A stretch of 64,000 nt of DNA, taken from contig OX638372.1 in the NCBI GenBank assembly GCA_951812925.1, positions 6,448,001-6,512,000 of the forward strand, given 5' to 3'. The position numbers and the translations under genes are program-made. Origin of the DNA: Calliopum simillimum. Its lineage: Eukaryota; Arthropoda; Insecta; Diptera; Lauxaniidae. Under the pieces are notes generated by a model. That model was not told the DNA's origin. It ran no database searches and was given only the letters and a program-made list of their open reading frames with translations. Within the stretch, counting starts at the first letter, position 1, and each line of letters opens with the position of its first letter. Positions 48,146 to 59,313 of this stretch are shown one piece after another.

Positions 48146-48665
48146 TTTAGGGTGGCCCTCATACAAAAATATTTTTTAAATCGGATTTTCTCACATACCG
48201 GTTAATCGATTCACATTAATTCTACACCACGTGGTTTTTATATTAAGTAGCATAGCTATAACTATAAAACTTTTATTTAGGGTGGCCCCCACACAATTTT
48301 TTAAATCGTATTTTTTCGATTCACATAGAATTTGCCTTTTACATATATCAAGAGGCGCAGCTTAGGTTAAACCATTTAGAGTGGCCCTCACACAAAAAAA
48401 TTTTTTTAAGGTTCCCTTCACCGATTATCATGAAAGTAAGCATGGAAATTGAAAAGAAAATATTTCTGAAGAATAAAATTTAGCATCTATGTATAGTTAG
48501 GGTGGCCCGCAATATACAAAATTTTTTACGGTCATATTGCTGCGCCGATTTTCATGATATCAAGTATGGAGGAGGATTGAAAGGAAGCTTTCTAAAAAAA
48601 ATGTATTTAGAGTGGCCTTCATACAAAAATATTTTTTAAATCGAATTTTTTCGATTCACATGGGA
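48146..48665 (+). repeat. Tandem units headed TTTAGGGTGGCCC (5 copies)
   Basis: Heads at about 48146, 48277, 48377, 48498 and 48606 (spacing 100-131 bp), most followed by CACAAAA...ATTTTTTAAATCG and CGATTCACAT. Non-coding. Confidence 0.8.
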
Positions 48666-48719
48666 TTGAAATTCATTGCTGGGGTAGGTGTGAGAAAAGG
48701 TTGTAAAGTATATTTCATA

Positions 48720-49120
48720 CCTAACGATCGTATAATTTTTTGTGACCTTCGGAAATCTTCGGGTGTCACAGAAAACTATTAGTTAAGGTTTGTTGATAGT
48801 TCGTCATATATTTTTTCCTCTCGTATTCTTCGTTTTGAGTATGAAGCCTTCGGGTGACCTTTGGGAACCTTCGAATATTTCAAAGAACTATCCGTTAAAG
48901 TTTTTTAATAGTTCGCCATAGATTTTTTTCCCCCTCGTATACCTAGATATTCTTCGTTTTGACTATCAAGCCTTCGGGAAACTTCGGATGGCCCAGAAAA
49001 TTATCAAGCAAAACTTGGTGAAAGTTTGCCATAGATATTTTCCCTCCAGTGTACCCAGATATTCTTCGTTTTGACTATGAAGCCTTCGGGTGATCTTCGG
49101 AAACCTTCGTGTATAGCATA
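48720..49120 (+). repeat. Tandem units with GAAGCCTTCGGGTGA (3-4 copies)
   Basis: CGTTTTGA-TATGAAGCC heads at about 48831, 48955 and 49067 (spacing 124 and 112 bp). Each is followed by CTTCGG-rich text and AGTTCGCCATAGATTTTTTC. A tail with CACACACACAGTCATTGTAT (about 49203) ends in ATATAGAT near 49230. Confidence 0.8.
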
Positions 49121-49230
49121 AACACATTGCCATACCTGAGATACACTCATTCCCAAAATTTTAGCTCAATTGGCTTTGTAGTTTCTGAGTGATAATGCTT
49201 CACACACACACAGTCATTGTATATATAGAT

Positions 49231-49919
49231 GAACCTTAAAAAATTGTACATATTAGCCATTGTTGAAGTATGTACTGAGGGGCGATTTTTTTACATATTC
49301 ATTGACCCTAGATCCAATGATTTCGCAAGGTTTGAGACAATTTTTCGCCCCCGGATTGTTGTGCCTCTCAAAATACCACATTTGAGCATCTTCTCAAGAG
49401 TGTTACCACCGAACCAGAGATGGCACACCCTTCTGTCTGGTCATATCTTTTAGTCATAACATTAAGAAATCATATTTCATGAGAAATATTGCGAAAAAAT
49501 AATCGCCTCCGAAGCAGCATGTTAGAAACCGAAAATTACCAGATTTTGGGTAAAAACCATTCACACAACTTGGGAGACCCATATCTTGCATCTTACCGAA
49601 GGCACATCAACGGGATGCAGTTTTTCTTACGTCCAAACATTCAAGTTAAAGATCCTGAAAGCCCCAAACAATTTGCTGAACCGCCTCAAAAGTTATAGCT
49701 CAATAACGGAACCGACTTATTCAATTCACACTCAAAATTTGTGGATTTTGCTCGAATTTCGGCAAAAAAAACAACTAAAAACTAAATCTTCCAGCACACG
49801 CATGTTTTTGTATTTAATATCATCCAATAAGTGTCCCAGACATGTTGGAATGGATGGGAAATGCAACGGGTGCTCACTCGGCGAACCGAGACCTATTCAC
49901 ACTGAAAGCCACACTTGTT
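49231..49919. other. Stretch without recognised gene
   Basis: Frames at 49229 and 49489 are short and carry no motif. No transposon ends recognised. Confidence 0.35.
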
Positions 49920-50115
49920 GAGATTTCCCCATATATGTATCAAATCTCATTCATGTGCGGTAAATATTTTCGGAGATATGATGAAGTAATTTTTGAGGGG
50001 TTGTGATACCCCCATTTTTCCCAGTACACATTATATATCTTGTTGCTTTTTACATAAGTACCAAATCTCATCCATGTACGCTAAATAGTTTCAGAGATAT
50101 GATGATTTAAATTTT
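49920..50115 (+). repeat. Two tandem units of the TACCAAATCTCAT type
   Basis: TATCAAATCTCATTCATGTG (49937) and TACCAAATCTCATCCATGTA (50060) are each followed by CGGAGATATGATGA-like text; period about 123 bp. Confidence 0.65.
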
Positions 50116-51480
50116 TGGCTCACGGTGGACTTTTTGGCGGATCTAAGTGAGTAGCGGGGTAATCTGCTCCAAATTTTGTTTAAGGGTGCCATAATGAACC
50201 AATTTTTGTCTAAATGTGTCCGTAAACTTTTTTTTTTGCAATTCTTACGAAAACCTCACCTCTTTATTGTTCAACTGAACCTTTAAATTGTTGACGCATA
50301 TTTTGGTCATCCTGTCACACTGTACAACTAAGTTTGAGGGGATGATGATTCCGGGTTACTTCAACTCAACCAAAGTTGGGCATCGATTTCAACGCTTGGT
50401 TTTTGTTTTTTTTTTCGTTTGCTTTTGCTTTCTGTTTTGTTATTTTCTGCTTTAGGGTCTACTTTTTAAGCTTTTAATATTTTTCAACATATTCGAATTG
50501 TTGTGGTGAATAGGGAAAGAAGGGGGTCAGTCAGAGTGTAATAATATCCAATGGAATGGTATGCGTTTGTATGTAGATATGTATGTATGTAAATGTTTAT
50601 GTGCGTGCACACGCTTGAAATATAAACATCTACTTAAAGTGGTGGATTACGCTGTGGGTGATTATGGGTAAGTGGTTTGGGTGGTGTCAGTAGAGAATGA
50701 GACTTTTGCTGCTGGTTTCCTATGATACGATGGTAAGGTTAAGGAAGCGAGGGAGCTGGGGAATATCATGTGAATTTTTGTAGACACCATAATTTTTCAA
50801 GCGAAACTGAATGTTTCGGTTTATTTGTGGGTTGCGCATACAAAGTTAAGTTTGAGGAAGTGGGGGATGGGGATGTTATGGAACGATGGATATGCAGTGC
50901 GGTTCGGTGCTGTGGTGGGTTGTGATGCCTTTTGACAACTGTCTGCGTCTGCTGCTGTTGTTGGTCGTGTTGCTTCTGTTGGGCTAGGACAGTGTTCGTC
51001 GTTACAGCAGCAGCAAAAGGAAGAAGCTATTTTTCAACGAGTTGTGTACTGACTGTGTGCTCTATATCTTGATTCTTGTTTTTTTTTCTTGTGTTCTCTT
51101 TTTTGCTCGTTCGGTTTTACTTTCGTGGTGAACTTTAAGCTTGAAATTCTTTTTTTTTTTTTTTTTGTTTTATTCTGAGTGGAGAAAAGTTTTTGTTATA
51201 AATTTAAATGTAAAGATTTTTCAAGTTGGATTTTTTTTTGCATTTTTCTTTTCAATTTTATTTGGTATTCTCTGTTTGTTTGCATGGCGTTATGTATAGT
51301 ATATGTGTGTATATTATATGACAGTACTTTTCATATCTACAAGTATTTACTGTGCATACTGTGAGAAGAATTGTTTGTACTATGGGTGTAAAGAAAGTTT
51401 AAGCTTTAAGTGGTGTTTCTCATTTTTAATGTCTATTGGGTTTTGGGTAGTTTTTTCTTTATTTTTTGTTGAAATTTTAT
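50116..51480. other. Intronic stretch without gene
   Basis: GTAT microsatellite near 50572-50592 and T-run near 51150-51166. Unique-looking DNA with no exon seen until the ratchet point. Confidence 0.4.
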
Positions 51481-51566
51481 CAAAATTTTTATAATAACCA
51501 ATTTTTTTTTTTTGCAGGTAAGCATACGTTCCAAATTTTACAACAACAAAAATGTATTTGTATTGC
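51481..51566 (+). other. Recursive splice site (ratchet point) 2 with 49-nt cryptic exon
   Basis: A run of 13 T ends in TTTGCAG|GTAAGC at 51517|51518, an acceptor directly abutting a donor. A second donor, TTGC|GTAAGT, follows at 51567 and bounds a 49-nt segment, almost the same size as at ratchet point 1. Orientation is plus, as for the first site 29.1 kb upstream. The intron therefore continues past the window end. Confidence 0.75.
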
Positions 51567-51687
51567 GTAAGTAATTTTTAGATAAGTTTGTTATTTTAGT
51601 TTATTTATTAAAAGCTTGTTAATGGCTTTAACGAGGATTTCAGTTTATAGGTTTTCTATACTACACAGAGAAAAAAATTTTAATATG

Positions 51688-52455
51688 CAGGGTTATAAAG
51701 CTTCTGAGAGGTGTAAAAGAAGGCTTAGATGAACTAAAAAATTGTATGTGTTGACTTGTTTTACAAAAAAAAAAAACTTTTTTGCTCCACTCTAACATTT
51801 TAGATAAAACTTTTTATGGGAAAGTTTGAGCCAATTGTATAGCTTTCTAATGGTGGAACTGGTTTATTGAGTTAAAAAGTATTTTAGAGAGTTCTGGGTC
51901 TTAAAAGTTGAAATTTAAATTTTTTTTCCTATTTTTTGCCTTTGGTGGCCATTTTAGTTTAAAAAACATACCCTTTTATAATATTTTTTTTTTTAAATAA
52001 TCGTTAATTTTTTTTTTTTCTTTAATTCGTTTATTATATCACAATTCTTGTTTTGAGGTCAGAGAAAAGTACTTCAAGTTAAGGAGCAAATTAATTTAAC
52101 GTTTAAAAAAAAAAAAAATTTCAAAGCATTAAGATTCTTTTAGTAAAGTATTTTTCCTGACCTCAAATCAAAAAATTGATATAACATATGTACTACCGAA
52201 TTAAAAGAAATTTAACGAAGATTCTAAAACAATTTTTAAAAGGGTATGTAAATTGAATCTTTTTCATACTAAAATGGCTGCCAAAATGGAAAAATAGAAA
52301 AAAAATTGAATATTTTAACTTTAAAGACACAGAACTTTCCAAAATTCTCTTTAACAGTATAAACCAATTATAGCATTAGAAAGCTCATACAATTGGCTAA
52401 AAGTTTTCCATCGAAAAATTTTCTCTAAAATGTTAGGGTGAAGCAAAAGAAATTC
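51688..52455. mobile_element. Palindromic element family PAL-A, copy 3
   Basis: The left arm starts GCAGGGTTATAAAGCTTCTG. The right arm ends near 52455, where the unknown repeat at 52456 begins, so the outer right end is lost. Paired landmarks: AGCCAATTGTATAGCTTTCT (51829) and AAAGCTCATACAATTGGCTA (52379); GGTGGCCATTTTAGTTTAAA and TTTTTCATACTAAAATGGCT. Confidence 0.75.
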
Positions 52456-53015
52456 ATTATTTATAAGATTTGGTGCACATGTAAAATGGATAGTGATAAA
52501 TGACATCCTCTGCAAAAATTGGTGGTGCCATCTCAACCTAACAAGATAAGGTGATCCAACATTTACCGGGAAATCCTGAAAGATTTTCAATTAAAAATTT
52601 GTATGGTGAAAAAATGTCTCTTTCATATTGTCACGTAACGATTCAGATTATGATCAAAACAAAGAAAAGAACAGAAGATATATGAATCAAGCATAATATA
52701 TTATAAAGCAACACTATTGCTTAAGATTCTAAGCTTAGTCGCGCTAAAAAATTCTGACTTGTTTCGCTGAATTTTGACTTTCTTTGAATAGGCACGAAAA
52801 CTACTTCTATTTTTTTCACGTTCGTTTCGTGTCTTTTTTGCGTGTATCTTGGAACCAGGACTTTGCCTGCTATTGAAGTTGGCAGTAATTATAGTGCTAC
52901 CTAAGAGCTAAAATGTAAAGTAAAAACTTTAATAAAAATATGTTTTACTTCCACTTTTTTTCCACTTTAAAGGTGTACGACGCTCACGTTCGTCACCTGG
53001 GAAATGCCCATATCC
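52456..53015 (-). repeat. Unknown ~0.5-kb repeat, copy 2 (inverted)
   Basis: Reverse complement of 47216-47775, ending at ATGCCCATATCC. The same ~40-residue stretch stays open on the minus strand, with KRHETNVKKIEVVFVPIQRK. It abuts PAL-A copy 3 at its left. Confidence 0.75.
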
Positions 53016-55078
53016 TTTCACATTTAATTTTTAAAATGTAGAAAATAAAATTTTATTTTTCATACGATCTTGAAAATTCAAACAAAACAAAAAAATTCTT
53101 AAATAAATTTTCATCTTTAATAAAATATAAAAATTTCATTTTATTTTATTTTAGTATAAAAATAAAGAGATTTATGCTTAACATTTGGCGCCCCACGTTG
53201 GGCGCCTTTTCTCTACACTATGACAAACGGGATAATTGCTTTATGTAATTACAAAAAAAAAAGCAGATTATGTAATTATTTAGTGTCTTAAATTCTCTAC
53301 TTTAAATTCTCCTTAAATCTCACGCGAACGCTTTAGTTACAAAAAGCCACGCACCCTTGAAGTCTAAACAAATTTGTTAGAATTGATATTTTAGTGCTTT
53401 TGCACAATAAAACAAGTATTTGGCTAATATCCCATACAAATTTTTGTTTACAATTTTAAAATCAAAAAAAGCTTAACAGAAGTGAAGACATTTCCAGCAA
53501 ATATTGCATACCCCTTTTACAAATTACTCATGTTGTATGTGTATTTTATAATTTTACCATGTAAAATTGCGCTTAGTATGCAAAATTAAATTAAAACAAA
53601 AAACCTTCACTGAAGTTATCGATCTTTGTTCTCTAACACATTTTTCATACTTTTGATTTTCTTCGTTTCTCTGTTTTTGTTAACATTTCTGATACAATGC
53701 CATTTCAGACAAATGAACAGATAAACTGCCCGATATGGTGGTATCTGATAGAATGTTCTTATAGACGGACGTCCTTACATCTCTCTCTGTCTATGCGTCA
53801 TAAGCATTACGAAGAGTTTTGTCATCGCTTTTTCTGACAGTTTATTATCATCTGACTGACGAATTGACTGTGGATGACTGGCTGACTGACTAATTGTCGG
53901 TGGCACCTTTGCTTTGTCAGCACAAATGAAAAAAATAAATTTTTCTTTTATGTACAACAACAACGTTACTTAAGTATTGTTGCACTTACACGTACTTACA
54001 TACATATACATAACATAAAAGTTTATACATAAACAAGTACACAAATATTTAATTTATTTGGTTGTGTATATACATAGCTAAACTATATATATTGTTGTTG
54101 TTGTTGTAAATACGAAAACGTCAAGTATCTGTGTATCTACGTATATATATAGTACGTTTGTATGTAGCCTCACTAGCGTGATTTTAACGCTGCTTCTCTA
54201 CACTGCATTAACAAATAAAATTTAAATTGAATTTGATTTGAATTCCGACGGATGTATTGAATACAGAATTTGGTTGGAAAAGCGCAGCGATATGCATTGG
54301 AAGTAAAGGGTTGAATGGAATGGGGGGATACGGGCGAAAAGAACAAGGGCGGCGGCTGGGGTTTGGTTTTTCGATGGAAGTATGTGGGGGTGTGTGGCTG
54401 TAGTATGAGCAGCCTACTGCGTAGTTATTAATGTTTATCTCTAGAATGCTATAACGGAAGCAACAACAGCAACAAGAAGACTAACAACAAAAACAACAAC
54501 ACCAAAGTCGACAACTACGACAACGACCGAGTGTGGAATAGTTTCTAGTTTTCCAGTAAATGCAGCCAGCGTCGCACTGCAAACGAACGACGCCGTCGTC
54601 GTCATCATAGTCGTCGTTTTGGTTGTAATCCGTTTTTGTGCAGATGTTTGTTTAGTAAGTCACCCAATGCCAAATGAAATACTCAAAATGAATAAGTTGC
54701 AAACTTTCAAATAAAAAAGAATAAGTGGCTACAAATCTCAGGTAAATCGCCCGACAAAGCCTAAGCCAAAAATAAATTTTAAAAATTTAAAAAAGACCGA
54801 CAGTACAATAGATAGTATCAGAAAAAAAATTCGGTTAAGACCGACCATTTTAAAGGCTTATCTGATTTGAGATTTTTTTTCGACTAGTTGTACACATTAT
54901 TTCATCTTCGACTACCCTAAGGTACCAAGGGCACTTAAAAAATTGTAAAATTCGTCTCAAAGTTTCCTCAAATTGTTGAAATTAAACAAGCAACAGCGAA
55001 TTTAAAACTTGACTGCAAAATATAATATTTTCTAAAAAAAAGTTCAGAAAAGTGAGCTAAGTTTAACCAATTTTTTTC
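53016..55078. other. Intronic stretch; possible LTR end at 53187
   Basis: Polyadenylation-like AATAAA signals precede ...TTAACA at 53186, then TTTGGCGCCCCACGTTGGGC, which resembles the tRNA primer-binding site after a retrovirus-like LTR. No gag or pol follows, so this is uncertain. GTT/CAA repeats occur at 54090-54107 and 54462-54505. No gene seen. Confidence 0.3.
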
Positions 55079-55300
55079 TTATATCAAAATAACTTTTTGA
55101 GTCAAATATTTTCCATTGTTATTGACCACCTCTCGACATTTTTCGGGCAAAACCATAATACCTTCCTTAACCCATATGGGCCCAGAGGGGTAGTTTTCTG
55201 TGTGAAAAAATAATTCAAATTGGGATTGCCATGTCTGAAATATATGATGTTCAAATTGCTGGGGTAGTTTTCTACCCATTGGGCCAATGTGTATATACTT
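55079..55300 (-). pseudogene. Possible mariner-type transposase C terminus
   Basis: The minus-strand frame ends with WVKEGIMVLPEKCREVVNNN then GKYL. This resembles the GI-LPERW-K-V--NGxYF end of mariner transposases. No catalytic motif lies upstream and no terminal repeats were found. It may be a very short relic or chance similarity. Confidence 0.35.
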
Positions 55301-57224
55301 TTCGGATAATTTTTACGTTTTTTTGACGTCCTTTTTGAAAATAAGAATTTTTCACACTAAGAACCCAATATGGCCATTTCGTTGATGCAATGCATAGATC
55401 TATGGCTTTTGGGAGATTTTTAGTTAAAGAGATACTACATCAAAAAGTCACCTTTTGAAATATTTCTTACTAGGTGTGATTTTTGATTTAACTTATACAA
55501 TATGCATGATGGCCTAAATGTATTTGTATATGTATTAATGTTTGTTTGTGTGCGTATATGCATGTATATATGTATGTGTGTGTGTGTTGCTACAATATCT
55601 CGCTTTCTAGAATATCCACGACTTGCTGCTGCAGGATAAGCGAAGTGTTTCATACAGTTCATGTGTTTTTGTTGCTAACGTCGCCTGCCGCAGCAGCAGC
55701 AGCATTGGCGAAATGTTGCTATATCGTCATGTTGTTGTTGTTGTTCTTATTATTGCTAGTTTCAATGGATAAAGTTTATACTGTTGTTGTTTTTGTTGCC
55801 AGTGTAGAATATTTGATGAACATTTCGTGGCTGCTGTTATGTTATGTAACTCATAAACATGTCCCTGATGCTGCCACTGCCACTGATGCTTCTTCATATT
55901 CTGCTGCTGCTGTTGTTGTTGTTGTTGTATCTAAAACCTTCTTACCTTTAAATACAACAAATTTACTTTAGCCAAACATAGATATTATACATAAATTATT
56001 TGCACGCGTGTGTTTGTATCTATGCTTTTGTATATTGCATCAACTTAAACCTCATTGGTGGCGGACAGAGAACCCTGCTCGACGACTTGATACCTGAAAA
56101 TCGCGTTGTTTTCGTTGTCCTTCTGACAGCATTAGTATCCTGAATTCTTGTCGATGCTATCAATCTCTATTAACGTATTTAAGCTGGAAATTAGATGCTC
56201 TCCAGCGCACTCCAACCATATTCATACTTTGACACCGTTGTTGGTAATGTTCGTTGGCATGACCCAATCTATTCCATCCATCGCCCATTCAAACACCCAC
56301 CAGCATCTATATGCTGACGCCGCAGCATCAGCAGCACCCAATTGCATTTGTATGTATGAAAGGTTGAATTTGTGTAGCAGCTTTGCGTATGTTTGGCTAA
56401 CACGCATATATAAATGAAAATACAAACGGACAGACACCCACGCCCGTATTTAGCTGATGTCCTGAATTTTACGGGTATGTATCCTGTGCGCGTCTGTCCT
56501 TATGTTTTGTTCTATTTTTTTATTTTGTATACGGTGAAAATTCCTCAACTTTATTGCTTTGCAGCTTACTCTTAAATTTGATAGCGCGTCATTACTTTTG
56601 TTCATTTCCTCGTATTTTTATCAGGTTTCAAGCTGTATGCACTCCTTTTTAAAATATACAGTATTTTTTGTATTCTCTAAACAAAGAAAAATTGTAAAAA
56701 AAATCCGCTCATCACGTTATTCGTATAATCAAGCTCACATTCTTTGCAGCATAGTACAGTCGACGTGCATTCAAGTTCTTAATTTCACAATTATATTATC
56801 TTATCCTGAAGATATATAGCGTTTTTAAGAGTTTTTGCTCCAAACCTGGTAATTCTGCTCATAATCAACATTACCATCACTTATCAAAGTTCACAACTTC
56901 ATCAGATATAGTTGTCAAGAAAAAGACTTTTAAGTATTTTAATTTTTTTATCGGTGTTGAAAGGTTTCTCCCCCATCTGTCCTCTAATTTCTGAGACGCT
57001 GCTTTGAATTTTTCACCACAAAGAAAATCGTCGTATAAAAATTTTAGTTCAGCTTTAACCCTTTGTATGCATGGAAACTCATTTTAAACAATTTTGCTTA
57101 TTACATTTTTTTGGGATATATTGTCCCAGCCGGGTCGAAAGAGTTATGCAATGGTGTCAGCGATTCAAAATCACTGAGCCAAGCGCAGTCAGCGTATAAT
57201 TTCAATATGTCGACGGTGATTCCG
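55301..57224. other. Intronic stretch without clear gene
   Basis: GTGT/ATGT repeats near 55545-55590, GTT repeats near 55728-55745 and 55905-55930, and GCA-rich codon-like runs that generate Ala/Val frames. A GC-richer block at 56040-56340 has no recognisable motif. Confidence 0.35.
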
Positions 57225-57785
57225 ATTTTTATGGGCTTTTACCGTTATTTTAGATGTTTTTTGATACCGGTGGATTCATTCCGATATTTTAGATCTTTTT
57301 CGATATTTTAGATGTTTTGCGATACTTTTGGTCTTTTACCGATATTTTAGAAATTTAAGAATTTTTAAGTGTGTTACTTCATTGAAATCTATCTTTGCAA
57401 ATATATGACTAAAAGTTCAGATAAAAATTGATTTTGATACTTTAGATGTTTTTCGATACTTTTGGTTTTTTTCCGATATTTTGGATGTTTTTCGATGCTT
57501 TTGGATTTTTTCCGATATTGTAGATGTTTTTCGATGCTTTTGGACCTATATCGATATTTTAGATGTTTTTCGATGCTTTTGGACCTATATCGATATTTTA
57601 GATGTTTTTCGATGCTTTTGGACCTAAATCGATATTTTAGATGTTTTTCGATGCTTTTGGACCTATATCGATATTTTAGATGTTTCTCAATACTTTTGGA
57701 CTTATATCGATATTTTTTGGGTTTTTTCCCAAAATTTTGGATGTTTTTCGATACTTTCAGACAGTTACCGATTTCTGGATATATT
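57225..57785 (-). repeat. Satellite array SAT-1, second locus, opposite orientation
   Basis: Units such as CGATATTTTAGATGTTTTTC and GATGCTTTTGGACCTATAT are the reverse complement of the 26.0-kb unit. Five consecutive 39-bp units (about 57500-57695) are nearly identical. Frames are repeat translations. Confidence 0.9.
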
Positions 57786-57959
57786 TTAACATTTTGAGAA
57801 AAATGTTTTTTTTTTTTTGTTTTCTGTTTTTTAATAGACAGTACACCTTACTACAAAAAATAAAAGCAACCACGGCTTAAAAAATCACCACAAATTTTTA
57901 TGTAAATCGGTCTGCGTCCAAAAACAGTTACTATGAGTATTGAATTCTGCTTTCTTAGC

Positions 57960-58155
57960 TTACGAAGAAGGTGTTAGAGAAGGCCCAGACTAACAAAAAA
58001 TTGCATCTGAGGGGGGTCTAAAATGTACTCCTGAGGACATATAGGGTTAAAACAGATTTTTTGACTTATTTTAGAAAAAAAAAGAGAAAACTTTTCAAAA
58101 GAAAAGTTTAAGCTAATTGTATGAGCTTTCTAATAGTGTATTTGATTTATAGATT
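57960..58155. mobile_element. Palindromic element family PAL-A, copy 4 (one arm only)
   Basis: CTAACAAAAAATTGCATCTG, GGGGTCTAAAATGTACTCCT and AAGCTAATTGTATGAGCTTT match the left arm of copy 1. The opposite arm is missing. It begins about 175 bp beyond the satellite at 57.2 kb. Confidence 0.75.
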
Positions 58156-59313
58156 TATTATTTCGTAAATGTAAGGAATTTAAACTAAGTATTTCTGTAA
58201 AGAAATAGAAAAACCTTCAGTTTTCAGTCAACAACGGTGTCTTTCTGTGTGGAAAATATGCATATATAGCTACCTAGACATTCGCTGATTTCATTTTGCA
58301 ATAATTGTAAATGAAATCATGAATTAAGTACAATTAAAAATAAAAAATTCAATTAAGTTAAATGCAAAGTAACTATTTAATTGAAAAGTTTTTATTTTCA
58401 TTGTTTTTTTTTTTTTTTTTTTTTTTTGTACTCGGATGTGCTATACAAAGTAGGTATTGAAAAAGCAAAATATTACAAAAGACAAGATAAGAAACTGAAA
58501 ATCATATGAAGGTATAAAATTAGGTTGTAATGATGTTTTTTTTTTTAACAAAAATAGATGGAAAATAATGCATGAGAAACAGCTAATAAAATTAAAAAAA
58601 AAAAAAAAAAAAAAGAAATACTTGGTAAAGTGCATAGAATGACAGCAAATAAAAATCGACGCTGCAGCAACAGCAGCAGTCAGTCAATGATGTTGGCCAC
58701 GGCGGCAAGAAGGGCAACAATAAAAGCAAAATTTCATAGAAAAGCTACGATGGCGGACGGCAACAGGCCTCGATATCGTGCGGCGGTTCGACAAACTACA
58801 CCATAGGCGCTACAAAGTAAAATGTTGTCGTCGTCGTCGTCGTACTGTAATAATATTGAGTTTATAAATAAATTCTCAAGTTATTTATTTACTTCTTATC
58901 GCGACGTTGTTGAAAATAGTTTAATTGTGTTTAATTTTCAGTATTGCATTTTTTTTTTTGCTGCTGCTTCTTCTTTATACAATTCTTATCTTTGGAATTT
59001 TTAAATTACGAATTTTTCAATTACACATACACAGCAAGAATTGTTGATCGATATGAATGGTTGAATTTGCGTTAACCCGCAAAAATGATTAAATTGATCT
59101 ATGATGTTGTTCAACACTTAACATACTTAGTACTATTTAGTTTTTAGTATTCTATAGTCGGTTAAACGTTTTTGTGATTCAAATCGATAAAATTTACAAA
59201 TTTTTCTTATTTTTTGTTCTCTGTATAAACAAATGTATATGAAAAAAGTCGTAAAGCTCTGTTTTAGCAAAAATTTTGCTTTCTTTTGTACGTGGGTTGC
59301 TATATATATTTCT
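58156..59313. other. Intronic stretch without gene
   Basis: T-run 58405-58428 and A-run 58593-58614. A 39-codon frame at about 58688-58807 is GC-richer but unrecognised. GTC repeat near 58825-58842. Confidence 0.35.

Noticed and set aside
57462..57797. 111-residue plus-strand frame of FRYFRCFSMLLDL-type repeats
   Set aside because: Reads straight through satellite SAT-1; the 39-bp unit is a multiple of three, so openness is expected.
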